The notes beneath the pieces were generated by a model. The model saw only the letters and a list, made by a program, of their open reading frames with translations, did no database searches and was not told the DNA's origin. From positions 1 to 64,000 of the forward strand of contig CAYVHV010000015.1 of the NCBI GenBank assembly GCA_964451305.1: DNA of 64,000 nt. Direction: 5' to 3'. The stretch comes from SHLQ01 sp964451305. GTDB taxonomy: Bacteria > Actinomycetota > Acidimicrobiia > Acidimicrobiales > SHLQ01. Below are positions 51,395 through 60,011 of this stretch, one piece after another; the stretch's first letter is position 1, and each line of letters begins with the position of its first letter. Made by a program: the position numbers and the translations under genes.

Positions 51395-53185
51395 TCAGTC
51401 TTTGTGACGTCCGTCGGATCCGACGAAGGCCAAGACTTCCTCCGCTGTCGCCACTCTGACACCTTGTGCCGCCATCTCGTCGGAGGTGCCTTCATCGACG
51501 AGATCGATCTCGGGGATTGCCGACGTTGCGATCGCTGCGGCTCGACTGGTGGACGTCCGTTGAGGACGCGAATAGTAGGAATCGGAATAGTAACTCGACC
51601 CTTCCTTTACGCCGGTGAGCACGTAGCCAAGCACCGGTGTGTCGGTGGAGCGGTAGAGCAGGTTCAACGCTTGGTCGAACTGGCCCATTTTGGTCCTCGA
51701 GACGAAGGCGCCAAGGACGATCCCATCACAGAGTTTTGCAATCTCGAGCGCATCGACAACGGGCAGAATCGGCGGGCAGTCGATCAGAATGTGTTCGAAG
51801 TCCTCGCGGAGTGACTCGATCAACTCAGCCATTCGGGGGCTACGAAGGAGTTCGGCGGGACTGTGGTCGCCCGACACGATACCGGCGGGAAGGATGGACA
51901 GGTTTGGGGCGCTACTCACCGGGGCAATGCACTGGTCGAGTTGGCGATTGCCTTCAAGGTACTCCGCGAGCCCAAAGCTGTCGGGTGCAACGAATCGCTG
52001 ATCTAGCGTGGGGCGACGAAGATCCGCACCGATGACGATCGTGCGCTGTCCTTGATGGGCAAGCACCATTCCGAGCCGTGCCACGGTGGTGGTCTTGGAC
52101 TCTCGGGCGCGAGCGCTGGTGAACATGAGAACTTGGTTGTCGCTTTCGCCCACGCGAGTGAAACCGATCGATGAGGCGAGTCGTTGGAAGGACTCTGCGA
52201 GCGGTCCGTGGTCTCGGGCGCTGGCCATGCCGTCATCTCGTCGTTTGAGCGGAATGGTCGAGAGGTACGACAGGCCGCTTTCGGTGGACAACTGATCTGC
52301 TGACCGAACTCGGTCATCGCGTGCTTCGGCGACCAGAACGGCGGCTCCGGCGAGAATGAGTGCACCGAACAACCCGAATGCGAGGTTTCGGGACAGCGAC
52401 GGAGAAACTGGCGATTCTGGGATCGAGGGGAGTCTGTTCATGCGTGCGCTCACGGTTTCGGTCGACAGAAAGTTCTGAATGAGCTGCAGTGATGCGAGTT
52501 CGTCGTTGATCGCATCGAGTTGGCGATCGATCGGCGTCAACTGCGGTTCGATCGACTGAAGAAGCGCAACACGTTGTGTCGACAGTCGGGCCACTTCTGT
52601 GCCGTCGTCGGACACATTGAGGAGGCGATCGATTGGAGCCAATGCTTCAAGAATAGCGACTCTCTCCGCATCGAGTGACGTCGCGGTTTCCTGCAATGTG
52701 GCGACCGTTTGTGAAACGTCGAGCTCATCGCGTTGATGACGGAGGTCAATATAGGTCTCGGCCCAGATTCTTGCGGTGTTGGTGACAACCTCCGGATCGT
52801 CTCCGGTTGCAGTAAAGGAAATGAAGCTTGGATCCACTCGTGAATCGAGGTTGCCGACATCGATCTCGACGCTGGCGTCCGTCCCTGCCCGCAACTGCGC
52901 TTCTGTCTCGTATTCGGTCGAGGCGAGAAAGCCCTCCTCGGTCGAGGGCGAGCGGAGTAGAGCTGTTGCTTCCGACAAGGGAAACAGATTCGCGCTCTCC
53001 TCGGTGCGGATGACGACCTCGGCCTCAGCGCTATACAGCCGAGTTGCTTGGCTGGTGAGGACGGTCACGACCACGAGTGCGAGAGCCACCGGCGGAAGCA
53101 TGAGCCACCACCAGCGACGCAGGACGGGACCGAGCTCACTGAGCGAAAGGGACCGTTCGGTGCTTGGGAAGGATTCTGTATTCAT
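51395..53185 (-). CDS. Wzz-domain BY-kinase (polysaccharide co-polymerase tyrosine autokinase)
   Basis: A 596-residue inner-membrane protein. The N-terminal Wzz domain has two helices (about 28-50, WWWLMLPPVALALVVVTVL, and about 270-290, LAFGLFGALILAGAAVLV) with a coiled extracellular region between. The cytoplasmic BY-kinase has Walker A-like ARESKTTT (Gly of GKT replaced by Ser), Walker A-prime VIGADLRRPTLD, Walker B HILIDCPPI and a C-terminal tyrosine cluster SSYYSDSYYS. Phosphorylated Tyr cycles with Wzz to set chain length of surface polysaccharide. It starts 2 bp after the initiating glycosyl-1-phosphate transferase, whose product it would help elongate. Confidence 0.86.
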   Translation of the reverse strand: MNTESFPSTERSLSLSELGPVLRRWWWLMLPPVALALVVVTVLTSQATRLYSAEAEVVIRTEESANLFPLSEATALLRSPSTEEGFLASTEYETEAQLRAGTDASVEIDVGNLDSRVDPSFISFTATGDDPEVVTNTARIWAETYIDLRHQRDELDVSQTVATLQETATSLDAERVAILEALAPIDRLLNVSDDGTEVARLSTQRVALLQSIEPQLTPIDRQLDAINDELASLQLIQNFLSTETVSARMNRLPSIPESPVSPSLSRNLAFGLFGALILAGAAVLVAEARDDRVRSADQLSTESGLSYLSTIPLKRRDDGMASARDHGPLAESFQRLASSIGFTRVGESDNQVLMFTSARARESKTTTVARLGMVLAHQGQRTIVIGADLRRPTLDQRFVAPDSFGLAEYLEGNRQLDQCIAPVSSAPNLSILPAGIVSGDHSPAELLRSPRMAELIESLREDFEHILIDCPPILPVVDALEIAKLCDGIVLGAFVSRTKMGQFDQALNLLYRSTDTPVLGYVLTGVKEGSSYYSDSYYSRPQRTSTSRAAAIATSAIPEIDLVDEGTSDEMAAQGVRVATAEEVLAFVGSDGRHKD

Positions 53186-53187
53186 TG

Positions 53188-54678
53188 CTACTGCTCCTGG
53201 GCGGCGTGGGGTAGTGAGGGTGTTGAGTGCGGATCGGTGCCAGCAACAGCTGCGACACGAACGTCGATTTCTGGACTTTCGGTGGTGTCGAGGGTGATCA
53301 CCGCTTCAAGCTCGCGATGCGCTTGGGCGTATGTGCCTTCTCGGACGATCGCGACCGCCGTCCGGAGCAGGATCACAAGGTCTCCGGAAAAGGACCATTG
53401 GTCGATGTAGAGGTTGTCGTACTTCGCTCGCTCTGCAATGGAGGTATCTCCGCGGAGCCCAGCAATCTGTGAGAGGCCGGTCAATCCCGCCTTCATCCGT
53501 AGTCGATCTGCGTAGCGAGGATGTTCCGAGGCGAACTGCTCGACAAACGCCGGCCGCTCAGGGCGAGGGCCGACGAGACTCATGTCGCCGCGAATGACCG
53601 TCCAGAGTTGCGGTAGTTCATCGATGGCGGTCCGTCTCAAGATTCGACCCACAGCCGTAATTCGTGCTTCTGCTGTCCAGTCGGTATCGCCGGTTTCACC
53701 ACCGGTCATCGATCGAAGCTTGGGAACGCTGAATGTCTTCCCGTACTGACCAATACGTTCCTGCCAGAACAGGACTGGGCCGGGAGAAGTGAACCGTACG
53801 GCGAGAGCGGCGACGATAAGAACCGGTGAGACTGCGATGAGGGCGATGGTCGAGGTCACGACATCAAAGGTGCGCTTGCACGCCGCCGAGAGCTGTGGGT
53901 GCGATGACCGATTCACCCGCAAAAGTGGGTAGCCACGAAGGCGGTCGGGACTAAACAGCGGGTTGCCAACGCCCATCTCGAACAAACGGGGGAGGACATA
54001 GACCCTCGTGCCGAGTCCGCCTGCGCGCCGAAGTACGGGAAGGAGTGGGCCGTCGTCAGAGGATGTTTCGCCGACGATGAGTCGATCTGGTCGATGGCGG
54101 TGCAGCGACGCCAGGATCGCGTCGCCGTCGTTTACGCCGTGTGTCCACACGACATGGTCGACGACGTCGATGCCGAGATCTGGACGGTGCCGAAGTTCGA
54201 GTTCGAGTTCACGGGAGATGGCACCGCTTCCTGCGACCACCGCCGTTGTGCGGAACTCGCCGCGACGCCACAAGTTCAACAACACGGAGCGACCGAGTCG
54301 GAGGCCGGCGACGAGTGACACCAGAGTGAGCAACACGATGAGCACAACGGTGCTCAGGTCGGTGCGGTTGCCGACGAAGACGAGTTCGCCGATCCACATC
54401 AATGCGCCAGCCGCAGAGGCAGATTTGATGATCGGTCCGGTCAGATGGAGGTCGTCACGGGTGATGCGGAGGTGGAAGACGCCGCTGGCGCCCGCGAGGC
54501 ACCATGCAAAAAGCCCGATGAGGAGTGGGCGATACGTATCTCCAAGTAGGGCGCTGATGCCGACTGCGCCTGCGCCGACGATCGTCAGCGATAGACCGCC
54601 GAGCAATATCGATGCTGCTTGTAGGGACCGAGGTTTCATTACCAGCCGGTCCTCGGCTGGGCCGAAGACTAATGACAT
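53188..54678 (-). CDS. Undecaprenyl-phosphate sugar phosphotransferase (WcaJ/WbaP type)
   Basis: A 496-residue polyprenyl-phosphate glycosyl-1-phosphate transferase initiating polysaccharide repeat-unit assembly on a lipid carrier. AGGAGC lies 5 nt upstream of the start. N-terminal helices (about 14-120) and a Rossmann-like CoA-binding-type region (about 130-250) precede the catalytic core: CKRTFDVVTSTIALIAVSP, the SPGPVLFWQERIGQYGKTF segment, TAIDELPQLWTVIRGDMSLVGPRP and YDNLYIDQWSFSGDLVILLRT. It is divergent from the glycosyltransferase operon, across the same 207-bp promoter region, and shares the same transcript with the BY-kinase. Confidence 0.9.
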   Translation of the reverse strand: MSLVFGPAEDRLVMKPRSLQAASILLGGLSLTIVGAGAVGISALLGDTYRPLLIGLFAWCLAGASGVFHLRITRDDLHLTGPIIKSASAAGALMWIGELVFVGNRTDLSTVVLIVLLTLVSLVAGLRLGRSVLLNLWRRGEFRTTAVVAGSGAISRELELELRHRPDLGIDVVDHVVWTHGVNDGDAILASLHRHRPDRLIVGETSSDDGPLLPVLRRAGGLGTRVYVLPRLFEMGVGNPLFSPDRLRGYPLLRVNRSSHPQLSAACKRTFDVVTSTIALIAVSPVLIVAALAVRFTSPGPVLFWQERIGQYGKTFSVPKLRSMTGGETGDTDWTAEARITAVGRILRRTAIDELPQLWTVIRGDMSLVGPRPERPAFVEQFASEHPRYADRLRMKAGLTGLSQIAGLRGDTSIAERAKYDNLYIDQWSFSGDLVILLRTAVAIVREGTYAQAHRELEAVITLDTTESPEIDVRVAAVAGTDPHSTPSLPHAAQEQ

Positions 54679-54810
54679 CTGATGCTCCTAGTGAGATGAA
54701 AAGAGATGACGATGGGTCTTTCGGACTATGCGTGTCAAAGATGAGGCTGTCGCGTCAATTTCTCTGCATTCTCAGGTGAAAACGTATATCGGGTAAGAAA
54801 TGCCCTCGAT

Positions 54811-54878
54811 TCCCTAACGCCGCCGATGCCGGTGCCGACTAGATCTTTTGACCTAGAAGATCCTCTATCGGTTAGGGA
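54811..54878 (+). promoter_or_regulatory. Nested inverted repeats that could mask the ribosome-binding site of the glycan operon
   Basis: TCCCTAAC (54811-54818) is complementary to GTTAGGGA (54871-54878), and the right arm contains most of the AGGGAG Shine-Dalgarno (54874-54879) of the first gene. A smaller hairpin (54842-54847 with 54857-54862) sits inside. If transcribed together, the arms would sequester the start region, suggesting a translational switch. This is inferred from pairing only. Confidence 0.35.
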
Positions 54879-54885
54879 GCGGGCT

Positions 54886-55854
54886 ATGGACGTATTTCTA
54901 TACTCACCAGTTGCATCGGCGACTCATGACATGCACCTCGACGCAATTGCGTCCTACGGCGAAGAAGCGGGTGCAGTCGTGTCCAAATGCTCAGGTTGGC
55001 CCACGGCTCGAGCCTTGCTGGGTTCCCGATCGAGGCGAATTGTCGTCGAATCGACAGGACTCTGGAACCTTCTTTCGATGCCATTCTTTCGAGCCCGAAG
55101 CCAAGAAGTCGTGTACTACCTGCACGAGCCGAGCACCCTGCGGACCAAGATCTCGCGCGGGAACGGCTGGGCGAAGAGCCTTGGTTGGCAGCTCGTTCAA
55201 CGGCTCGACGTGCTCCTCGCAACCACTGTCATTGTGAGCCGTGAGGAACTCAAGGCGCGAGCGGTATCGATCTACGGGGTACCTGACACAAAAGTACAAC
55301 TCGCCCCTCTGCTGTTTCCTCCGGCGATCGGCGTTCCGGCGAACACCCGACCGCGCGTTACCTATCTCGGTCGGATCGATGATCGGCGCTACCTCAAGGA
55401 GTTCATCGCGTTGGCACCCCGGTTGGACGAACGCGGATTTCAACCAACGATCCTCACATCGGATCGATCCGCAGTCGAGGCGTTGGGCATACCAGACATG
55501 ATCGATGTCTTTGCGGAGAAGAACTTCAGCGAGCAAACAAAGGCGGACGTCCTCAACGACACCGCAGTCGTGTGGAACCCCAAGAACTATTCCATTGCTC
55601 AATCTGGCGTCACCGTTGACGCGCTTCGATACGGATGCCGAGTTGTTCTCACCGACGGCGATCCCGAGTGCGATGGCCTCGTCGCCGAAGGAATTGCGAT
55701 TCGCTTCGACGATGACGACGTTGTTGACCTCATCGACGCCGATTCGACCGGCGCGACCTCCCGTGCAGCACAAAAGATCTTTGCTGAACGTCACGGCGAG
55801 ACGGCCTTCACCACCCACTATCTGCCCATCCTCGAAACTCAGGACGCAGCCTGA
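54886..55854 (+). CDS. GT-B glycosyltransferase of the surface-glycan operon
   Basis: A 322-residue putative glycosyltransferase. The ATG at 54886 is preferred over an earlier ATG because AGGGAG precedes it by 6 nt. N-terminal DVFLYSPVASATHDMHLDAI, a Rossmann-type YYLHEPSTLRTKI segment, LLATTVIVSREELKARAVSIYG and PRVTYLGRIDDRRY match GT-B proteins related to family 4, while the usual E-x7-E motif is not clear, and the C-terminal QSGVTVDALRYGCRVVLTD-type donor region is partial. First gene of the seven-gene operon; the stop overlaps the ligase start by 1 nt. Confidence 0.7.
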   Translation: MDVFLYSPVASATHDMHLDAIASYGEEAGAVVSKCSGWPTARALLGSRSRRIVVESTGLWNLLSMPFFRARSQEVVYYLHEPSTLRTKISRGNGWAKSLGWQLVQRLDVLLATTVIVSREELKARAVSIYGVPDTKVQLAPLLFPPAIGVPANTRPRVTYLGRIDDRRYLKEFIALAPRLDERGFQPTILTSDRSAVEALGIPDMIDVFAEKNFSEQTKADVLNDTAVVWNPKNYSIAQSGVTVDALRYGCRVVLTDGDPECDGLVAEGIAIRFDDDDVVDLIDADSTGATSRAAQKIFAERHGETAFTTHYLPILETQDAA

Positions 55855-57098
55855 TGCGTTCGACCCTCTCGGTGGCACAACCACTTCTACTGATCGCCGG
55901 CATTGCCGCGTCAGTGGTCGTGGTCGAACCGGCGCCGATCGACCTGCTGCTGATTGGTTTGGCGGCCTGGTGGTTGATCTACGAGCGCCTCAAACTTCCG
56001 TTGAGCCACGTTGTTCTTGGGCTTGTGTACGTCGGAGCGAGCGTGGTCTCGCAAGTTATTGCCGGTGTCAACGGAGTTCCATTCGATACCGCCGTCGTAC
56101 GAGATTTGGGGATCGAAACCTATCTCGTGGCGACCGTGATCCTGCTCGCCGCCATCTTTCGGAAGTACCCCGAACGCATGTCCGCGTTCGTGAACGGGCT
56201 CGTGCTTGGCGCGGTGCTCGTCTCATCGCTATTCGTTGCGCTCAAGCTCGTCGGTCGTGTTCCCGACATCATGTTCCGCGACGAGCATCGTGTTCGAGTT
56301 CGTGGCCTATTCAAAGATCCGAACGTGCTCGGGCCATTTCTGATCTTTCCGATCTTGCTCCTGTTGTTCCGCAATGAAGTCGTTCGATTCCCGTTCGCGC
56401 GGTTGGCCGCAATCCCATGCATGATCGTTCTTGTCTTGACCTACTCGCGAGGGGCCTATGTCGGGTTCTTCGCAGCTATCGGTCTCCTGATCCTGCTGGT
56501 TGGTCTGAGAGAACGCATCTCATATGCGAATGCCGCGATCGCGATGTCAGCTCTCGCCGCTGCAGTCGCTGTGGGGGCAATCACATGGTCAACAGCTGGT
56601 CTCCCCGGCGTCGAGATTGAGACTGCGAGGTTGTCCTACCAGTCCTACGACGACGATCGGTTCTCGACGTTGTTCACAGCGTTCGATTACGTCGTCGAAC
56701 ATCCGCTTGGCAACGGGGTGCGTTCGTTCGCAGCCGACCATGGCAGCAACCCGCACAACCTGCTGCTCGGTAAGGCCACCGACGCCGGAATATTGGCGGG
56801 TCTGATCGTGGTCATCGTCCCTCTTTTTGCCGCTGCTCGAGTGTTGCAGAAGTCAACATCTCGTCACTCTCGTTTCTCACTGATCGTCGGCGCTGCTCTC
56901 GTCGGAAACATGGTTGTTTCGAGCGTCGTCTACTCCCATCACTGGCGGCACATGTTCTTCCTCGTGGCTCTTGCCTTTGCGCTAACGCAATCGAGTGAGT
57001 CGCGGCGCTCCACGAGTGACGAAGGCCCGCACATCGACCTCACAACCGAAGCGCTCGCGACTCGTCGCCGGGCCGAGATGATTGGGCAACGCTCATGA
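55854..57098 (+). CDS. O-antigen-ligase/polymerase-like membrane protein
   Basis: A 414-residue polytopic protein, about 10-12 helices from residues 10 to 390, with a large extracytoplasmic loop. The VRVRGLFKDPNVLGPFLIFPILLLL segment (split here by its Pro) and GNGVRSFAADHGSNPHNLLLG with a conserved His are typical of the Wzy_C/O-antigen ligase family, which joins or polymerises lipid-linked repeat units. Starts at an ATG overlapping the previous stop (TGATG) and overlaps the next gene by 4 nt. Confidence 0.82.
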   Translation: MRSTLSVAQPLLLIAGIAASVVVVEPAPIDLLLIGLAAWWLIYERLKLPLSHVVLGLVYVGASVVSQVIAGVNGVPFDTAVVRDLGIETYLVATVILLAAIFRKYPERMSAFVNGLVLGAVLVSSLFVALKLVGRVPDIMFRDEHRVRVRGLFKDPNVLGPFLIFPILLLLFRNEVVRFPFARLAAIPCMIVLVLTYSRGAYVGFFAAIGLLILLVGLRERISYANAAIAMSALAAAVAVGAITWSTAGLPGVEIETARLSYQSYDDDRFSTLFTAFDYVVEHPLGNGVRSFAADHGSNPHNLLLGKATDAGILAGLIVVIVPLFAAARVLQKSTSRHSRFSLIVGAALVGNMVVSSVVYSHHWRHMFFLVALAFALTQSSESRRSTSDEGPHIDLTTEALATRRRAEMIGQRS

Positions 57099-58351
57099 CA
57101 CGAGTACTTCATTTCTTTGAACCAGCGACGCACGGAGTTCCGAACTTTGTTGCCTTTCTCGCACAGCACCAGGCGGAATCAAGCCACGATGTAACGGTGC
57201 TCGGACCCCGTCCGAGAGAGATTCCCGGTGTTGCCTGGGAAGCTGCCGAAGTCCAACGGTCATCGCCTCGCTCAATCCTTCGGAGCGGTCGACGCGCCGC
57301 AGGTCTGGCCGCTGAAGTCGATGCCGATGTCATCCACGCCCACTCGTTCTTCGCCGCGCTCGCCATCCGGTTGGTCAACCCGGATCGACCGGTCGTATAC
57401 ACCCCTCACGCATGGGCATTCGCAATGTCGGGACCGAGCCGATATCCCGCGGTCGCGCTCGAACGGGCACTGCTAGGACGTACGACTCGGATCTTGTGCG
57501 TTTCGTCAGGTGCTGCCCAACATGGACGCGATGTCCTCGGTAATGACATCCCATTCGTGAGTATCGGCTCTGCGATCGACCTCGACCGATTCTCTACCGA
57601 CGAGGCCGCTACAACGGCGCCCGCGGGCACCATCGGCGCGGCAGATATGGACGCGTATGGAGCATTCGCTGTCTGCGTTGGTCGAATCTCGCATCAAAAG
57701 GGCCAGCTCGCACTCGCACAACACTGGGCTGAAGAGATGTCGGATCACCCCCTGCAACTCGTCTTTGTCGGTGACGGACACCCGGACGCTCTCGATTCAG
57801 CCTCCTATCCACTATCGGATGGCAACGTCCACTTCGTTGGCCCGTCGCCTCACGTCGCCGAATGGTTGCGCGCATCGGCGTTCGCAGTTCAGCCCTCCCG
57901 CTGGGAGGCAATGTCGCTCGCTACTGCCGAGGCACTGGCGTGCGGGCGGGCCGTCGTCGCAACCGACGTCGCGGGTATGGGCGAGGCCATCGTCGATGGA
58001 CCGTTGCCTCCCGCCGGTGTCGTCGTTCGATCGATCGACCAGATCGCGGCGGCATCACGATCACTTCACGACCAACCGCGTCGACTCGATGACGTCTCCG
58101 CTGTGGCGCGGCGTCGGGCCGAAGAACTCTTCAGCCCAGCAGGACTCGTCACCCGTACCGAACACGAATACACACTCGCTCAGGGAATCATCGATCTAGT
58201 TCCGCCGTCGCCCGTCCAGCCGGACACGGTCCCTCTCGATCTTCCGGCGGACGCTGCCATCGAACTACGAGCGTCCCATGACAACGCCACCCGAACTCGC
58301 GCAGTCGATCTTGGCTCGCACCCTGACGATTCACCGGAGGTAGCAGCGTGA
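57095..58351 (+). CDS. Family 4 glycosyltransferase
   Basis: A 418-residue GT4 enzyme. N-terminal half: LHFFEPATHGVPNFVAFLAQ, DADVIHAHSFFAAL and YTPHAWAF; C-terminal half: FAVCVGRISHQKGQLALAQ, VGDG, FVGPSPHVAEWLRAS and the nucleotide-sugar motif PSRWEAMSLATAEALACGRAVVATDVAGMGE, including the E-x7-E retaining motif. The last about 60 residues form a low-complexity tail (HDNATRTRAVDLGSHPDDS). It starts at an ATGA overlap and ends in a GTGA overlap, so translation is coupled with both neighbours. Confidence 0.9.
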   Translation: MTRVLHFFEPATHGVPNFVAFLAQHQAESSHDVTVLGPRPREIPGVAWEAAEVQRSSPRSILRSGRRAAGLAAEVDADVIHAHSFFAALAIRLVNPDRPVVYTPHAWAFAMSGPSRYPAVALERALLGRTTRILCVSSGAAQHGRDVLGNDIPFVSIGSAIDLDRFSTDEAATTAPAGTIGAADMDAYGAFAVCVGRISHQKGQLALAQHWAEEMSDHPLQLVFVGDGHPDALDSASYPLSDGNVHFVGPSPHVAEWLRASAFAVQPSRWEAMSLATAEALACGRAVVATDVAGMGEAIVDGPLPPAGVVVRSIDQIAAASRSLHDQPRRLDDVSAVARRRAEELFSPAGLVTRTEHEYTLAQGIIDLVPPSPVQPDTVPLDLPADAAIELRASHDNATRTRAVDLGSHPDDSPEVAA

Positions 58352-59373
58352 AGTCTCAATCGAGCGTCCACGTGACCACGATCGACGAACCAACCGTCGA
58401 CGACATCACCATCATCGCCGATCTACCAGGCGTACAGCGGGTGTTATTCATCGCTGGATGGGGGCGAAGCGGATCAACTCTCTTCGCCAATCTCCTCGGT
58501 GGGAGTTCCTCTGTTCAGAACCTCGGCGAGTTTCGGTATCTCTGGGCTCGCGGCCTGCGAGGCACGACGTGTGGCTGTGGTGAGGTCGTCCTCGAGTGTC
58601 CGTACTGGACCGAGGTACTTGCGCAGGCCGAATGGTCCGCAGATGACCACGCGCTCGAAGCATTCGATCGGCGCGTCGGCTCGACCGCTATCTTTCGCCA
58701 ACTCGGAGCGCTCGTCAGCGGACGAGTTGCTCGCTACCGCTCAGAGAACCGCGATGACATCGACGAGATCGCGTCAATTCTGTCGGCCGCAGCCGAACCA
58801 GGAGTCGTCATCCTCGATTCCAGCAAGTCGATTCCCTTCCTCATCAATATTTTCGATGACCCGCGATTTGCCGTCGACGTGCTGCACCTGACGAGAGACC
58901 CGAGAGCGGTTGCCTACTCGTGGAGCCGACTGACCGATACCAAAGATGCTGACGGAGTGACGTTCCCTCGTTTCGGACCGATTCGCAGTTCGCTGTATTG
59001 GACGATCTTCAACCTCGCGCCGCTGTGCGTTCGGTCGGTTGAACGGAGACAACTGTCCTATGAGGACTTCGTGGCCAACCCGAGGCGCACGATCGAATCG
59101 ATATGTGAGCACTATTCGCTCGAATTCCCAAGCGGTGATTGGGAGGACGAAACCACGGTCTCTGTGGACCCACAGCACACCATTAGTGGCAATCCATCTC
59201 GGTTCCGACTGGGAGCGACATCGATTCGCGAAGACGAACGTTGGAAGACCGAGATGATGCCTCGAAACCGCTGGATCGTCACATTGTGCACGGCACCAGC
59301 GCGTTGGATTCTGAAGCGTGCCGAGCGACGCAACGGATCACCCCTCACAGAGAACTCAGGAGCACACTCATGA
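58348..59373 (+). CDS. PAPS-dependent sulfotransferase
   Basis: A 341-residue sulfotransferase. The 5'-phosphosulfate-binding loop is GWGRSGSTLFANLLGG (about residues 36-51), and the 3'-phosphate site is LHLTRDPRAVAYSWSRL (about 177-193). It transfers sulfate from PAPS, probably to a sugar of the glycan. No signal peptide, so it acts in the cytoplasm before export. GTG start overlaps the previous stop. A second sulfotransferase of another subfamily follows, overlapping by 4 nt. Confidence 0.86.
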   Translation: MKSQSSVHVTTIDEPTVDDITIIADLPGVQRVLFIAGWGRSGSTLFANLLGGSSSVQNLGEFRYLWARGLRGTTCGCGEVVLECPYWTEVLAQAEWSADDHALEAFDRRVGSTAIFRQLGALVSGRVARYRSENRDDIDEIASILSAAAEPGVVILDSSKSIPFLINIFDDPRFAVDVLHLTRDPRAVAYSWSRLTDTKDADGVTFPRFGPIRSSLYWTIFNLAPLCVRSVERRQLSYEDFVANPRRTIESICEHYSLEFPSGDWEDETTVSVDPQHTISGNPSRFRLGATSIREDERWKTEMMPRNRWIVTLCTAPARWILKRAERRNGSPLTENSGAHS

Positions 59374-60011
59374 TCGATCACGAAAACAAGATCTGTTTCA
59401 TTCACATCCCAAAGACAGCGGGGCAGAGCATCGAGTCGTGGTTGATGGACCTGCGCGGACTCGATGTCAACAACCTCGAGCACCGCGAACTCATGTATCT
59501 CGGGAAGAACGATTTTTCGAGCGGCCTCCCTCGGACCGCTTCCCACTACAGCTATTCCGATATCCGCGACGTCGTGTTTGATGGCGCTATCCCCGATGAC
59601 TACCGGCTCTTTGCGGTCGTGCGAGACCCGATCGCGAGGCTCCGCAGCGAGCTGTCGTACCGCTTCAACGGACGCATCCCTCCCCGTGTTCTTCTCGCCA
59701 TGCGATCACTGCCGATCCGGCGAGTGTTCGATGACTTTCGCTGCCATCTACAGACGCAGTCGAGCTTCCTCGAAGGTGCACCCGACGGGAGAATCCGGGT
59801 TCTTCGACTCGAGAATCTCGCAAGCGATTTCTCGGCGTTGACAGAGGAGTTTGGTCTTCCGAACATCCCGCTGCCAAACGTCAACCGGAGCCGCGGAAAC
59901 CGGCCACCTTTGCCGCAGTCCGTCGTCGACTGGGGCATGGCAACCTATGCCGTCGACTGCGAGCGCTTCGGCTACCCACTCACCGAACTGAAATCGACCG
60001 CGATCTCGTGA
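59370..60011 (+). CDS. Sulfotransferase family 2 protein
   Basis: A 213-residue enzyme with the phosphosulfate-binding motif FIHIPKTAGQSIESWL (about residues 10-25) and the 3'-phosphate motif FAVVRDPIARLRSELSYRFNG (split by the Arg) near 75-95, as in carbohydrate sulfotransferases (Sulfotransfer_2). The chosen ATG overlaps the previous stop (ATGA); longer in-frame extensions run into the preceding gene. Two different sulfotransferases in one operon suggest sulfation at two positions or linkages. Confidence 0.82.
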   Translation: MIDHENKICFIHIPKTAGQSIESWLMDLRGLDVNNLEHRELMYLGKNDFSSGLPRTASHYSYSDIRDVVFDGAIPDDYRLFAVVRDPIARLRSELSYRFNGRIPPRVLLAMRSLPIRRVFDDFRCHLQTQSSFLEGAPDGRIRVLRLENLASDFSALTEEFGLPNIPLPNVNRSRGNRPPLPQSVVDWGMATYAVDCERFGYPLTELKSTAIS

